A DNA stretch of 7,145 nt, taken from an uncultured Leptotrichiaceae bacterium (GTDB taxonomy: Bacteria; Fusobacteriota; Fusobacteriia; Fusobacteriales; Leptotrichiaceae). Location: the NCBI GenBank assembly GCA_938037005.1, contig CALHVR010000007.1:1-7145 (forward strand), read 5' to 3'. The translations under genes and the position numbers were made by a program. Below are positions 5,784 to 7,145 of this stretch, piece after piece (position 1 is the stretch's first letter; every line of letters begins with the position of its first letter). The notes under the pieces are model-generated. The model was not told the origin of the DNA. It ran no database searches and was given only the letters and a program-made list of their open reading frames with translations.

Positions 5784-6812
5784 ATGAAAAAACTTATTAC
5801 AGTTTTAAGTATCATGGCTACTTTAGTTTTGTTTGTTGTAGCTTGTGGTTCTAAACCAGCTGAAGGTGAACAAAAAACTGAAAGTGCAGGTGCGGCTAAA
5901 AAATCAGTTGCAATAGTTTATTCAACAGGTGGTAAAGGAGATAAATCATTTAATGACTCAGCTTTTAGAGGATTAGAACAAGCACAAAAAGAATTAGGAA
6001 TTACATTTAAAGAATATGAGCCTAAAGATGCTACAGCAGAAGCAGAAAATGCTTTAAGACAATTTGCTGAATCAGGAGAACATGATTTAATTATTGGTGT
6101 AGGATTTACAATGAAAGATGCAGTTGCAACAGTTGCTGCAGCATTCCCAGATCAAAAATTTGCAATTGTTGATGAACAAGTTGACTTACCTAATGTTGCA
6201 TCATTGAAATTCAAAGAACATGAAGGTTCATTCTTAGTAGGAGCATTAGCTGCAATGATGTCTAAAACAAATACAGTAGGATTTGTAGGAGCACTTGAAT
6301 TACCAGTTATTCAAAAATTCCAAGCAGGATTTGAACAAGGTGCGAAATATGTAAATCCTAATATAAAAACATTATCAGTTTACTTAGGAGGAGCTAATCC
6401 ATTCAATGATCCAGCGTCAGCTAAAGCAAAAACTGAAACATTAATTCAACAAGGTGCAGATGTTCTTTATCATGCAGCTGGTGGAAGTGGAAATGGAATG
6501 TTCCAAGCTGTTAAAGAAAAAGGTGTATTTGCAATAGGAGTTGACTCAAATCAAGATGACATTATTCCTGGATTTGTATTAACTTCAATGTTAAAAAATG
6601 TAGATGCTGCAATATTTAATACAGTTAAATCAGTATTAGATGGAAAATTTGAAGCTAAAGTACAAGAATTTGGAATTAATGAAAATGGAGTAGGAACAAC
6701 TGATTTCAAATTAACTAAAGATAAAATTGGTGAAGAAAATATTAAAAAATTAGAACAAATTAAAGAAGATATTAAAGCTGGAAAAATTCAAGTTAAACCA
6801 ACTTTAAACTAA
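5784..6812 (+). CDS. BMP/PnrA-family nucleoside-binding lipoprotein (ABC importer substrate-binding protein)
   Basis: A 342-residue lipoprotein. The signal peptide MKKLITVLSIMATLVLFVVA ends at lipobox cysteine C21, followed by a low-complexity Gly/Ala/Glu/Lys tether (22-40). The remainder is one BMP (basic membrane protein) periplasmic-binding domain. The family signature GGKGDKSFNDSAFRG is at 49-63; later landmarks are the HDLIIGVGF strand, KFKEHEGSFLVGALAAM, GANPFNDPASAKA (203-215), HAAGGSGNGMF (230-240) and GVDSNQDD (252-259). F56 and F207 lie where family members have aromatic residues thought to stack on the base; this is from memory of PnrA-type structures. Relatives such as Treponema pallidum PnrA (TmpC) bind nucleosides and feed an ABC transporter; no permease or ATPase gene is visible here. 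The pyrimidine-nucleoside phosphorylase gene that follows supports a nucleoside ligand. It has a strong promoter and codon use of a highly expressed gene. Confidence 0.93.
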   Translation: MKKLITVLSIMATLVLFVVACGSKPAEGEQKTESAGAAKKSVAIVYSTGGKGDKSFNDSAFRGLEQAQKELGITFKEYEPKDATAEAENALRQFAESGEHDLIIGVGFTMKDAVATVAAAFPDQKFAIVDEQVDLPNVASLKFKEHEGSFLVGALAAMMSKTNTVGFVGALELPVIQKFQAGFEQGAKYVNPNIKTLSVYLGGANPFNDPASAKAKTETLIQQGADVLYHAAGGSGNGMFQAVKEKGVFAIGVDSNQDDIIPGFVLTSMLKNVDAAIFNTVKSVLDGKFEAKVQEFGINENGVGTTDFKLTKDKIGEENIKKLEQIKEDIKAGKIQVKPTLN

Positions 6813-6827
6813 TATATCTTGAACAGA

Positions 6828-6863
6828 AATGAAAGCAGGGTTTTTATTTATCCTGCTTTTATT
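6828..6863 (+). terminator. Intrinsic terminator after the BMP lipoprotein gene
   Basis: AAAGCAGG (6832-6839) pairs perfectly with CCTGCTTT (6852-6859). The stem extends outward by a G-U and three A/T pairs to 12 bp (6828-6831 with 6860-6863), and the loop is about 12 nt. The T-run is part of the 3' arm and continues as ATTAATTTAT. It lies 15 nt after the stop codon. Confidence 0.88.
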
Positions 6864-6925
6864 AATTTATAAGTAGATATGAAATGATAACTAATAATTG
6901 TAAAAATAAAATGAGGTGTAAAGTC

Positions 6926-7145
6926 ATGAGAGTAGTAGATTTGATTGAGAAGAAAAGAGATAATGAAAATTTGAATGAAAAAGAAATCAAATTTTTATTA
7001 GATGAATATTTAGATGGAAATGTTCCTGATTATCAAATGTCATCATTTTTAATGGCAACATATTTCAATGATATGTCAGCAGAAGAATTGTTGACATTTA
7101 CTATAACAATGAGAGATTCTGGAGATATAATAAAATTTGATGATG
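6926..7145 (+). CDS. pdp: Pyrimidine-nucleoside (thymidine/uridine) phosphorylase, 3'-truncated by the window
   Basis: The first 73 codons of a protein beginning MRVVDLIEKKRDNENL are visible. The helical N-terminal domain of the thymidine/pyrimidine-nucleoside phosphorylase family is clear: EIKFLLDEYLDGNVPDYQMSS at about 20-40, a segment where the family keeps G-x-(I/V)-PDYQ, then FLMATYFNDMSAEEL and TMRDSGD (61-67). The enzyme splits thymidine, deoxyuridine or uridine with phosphate into the base and (deoxy)ribose-1-phosphate. The start has GAGGTG (6913-6918) at 7-nt spacing. The family includes both pdp (broad, as in Bacillus) and deoA (thymidine/deoxyuridine); the visible part cannot decide between them. 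The preceding lipoprotein gene would supply its substrate. No convincing promoter is seen between the terminator and this start, so it may rely on read-through or a weak promoter. Confidence 0.88.
   Translation, partial: MRVVDLIEKKRDNENLNEKEIKFLLDEYLDGNVPDYQMSSFLMATYFNDMSAEELLTFTITMRDSGDIIKFDD

Noticed and set aside
1..7145. CRISPR array, tRNA/rRNA genes, insertion sequences or a defence/novel multi-gene system
   Set aside because: I saw no spaced direct repeats, no cloverleaf or rRNA-like stretches, no transposase or nuclease domains; all sizeable genes belong to well-known families.

Overview
The window is very AT-rich and every gene lies on the + strand. Codons end overwhelmingly in A or T. 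Shine-Dalgarno (SD) sites are of the AGGAGG type and two promoters are close to the sigma-70 consensus. With the gene content (a type IV pilus/type II secretion F protein, a BMP-family nucleoside lipoprotein beside a pyrimidine-nucleoside phosphorylase, and a glycogen phosphorylase), this suggests an anaerobic, low-GC, double-membrane fermenter of the Fusobacteriota, probably Leptotrichia-like. A low-GC Firmicute is the main alternative. The taxon is an inference from protein character and composition; no search was possible.

Layout from left to right: (1) the 3' three quarters of a GspF/PilC-type inner-membrane assembly protein, cut by the window edge (2-904). (2) A short spacer with an SD-like site that serves no obvious start, and a 10-bp inverted repeat whose right arm contains a perfect TATAAT. 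(3) A class I SAM-dependent O-methyltransferase that closely resembles TrmR, the tRNA wobble 5-hydroxyuridine methyltransferase (963-1610). (4) A secreted glycoside-hydrolase-like family 10 protein of the YngK/DigH type, likely acting on peptidoglycan glycan (1655-2908). (5) A possible 21-residue ORF, then a consensus promoter and a short leader with a mini-ORF, driving an 821-residue glycogen/maltodextrin phosphorylase (3074-5539). (6) A 244-bp intergenic region that holds a long nested hairpin of about 100 nt and then a strong promoter with an upstream A/T tract. (7) A BMP/PnrA-type nucleoside-binding lipoprotein (5784-6812) closed by a clear intrinsic terminator. (8) The first 73 codons of pyrimidine-nucleoside phosphorylase (6926 to the window end).

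The last two genes make functional sense together: the lipoprotein would capture nucleosides for an ABC importer, and the phosphorylase would split imported pyrimidine nucleosides into base and (deoxy)ribose-1-phosphate. Glycogen phosphorylase is a separate carbon-mobilisation unit under its own promoter. The three left-hand genes look like an ordinary housekeeping and envelope cluster. I see no tRNA, rRNA, CRISPR array, transposase or phage gene. The window is largely core metabolism; the points worth a second look are non-coding: the nested hairpin, the palindromic region before the methyltransferase, and the leader mini-ORF before glgP.
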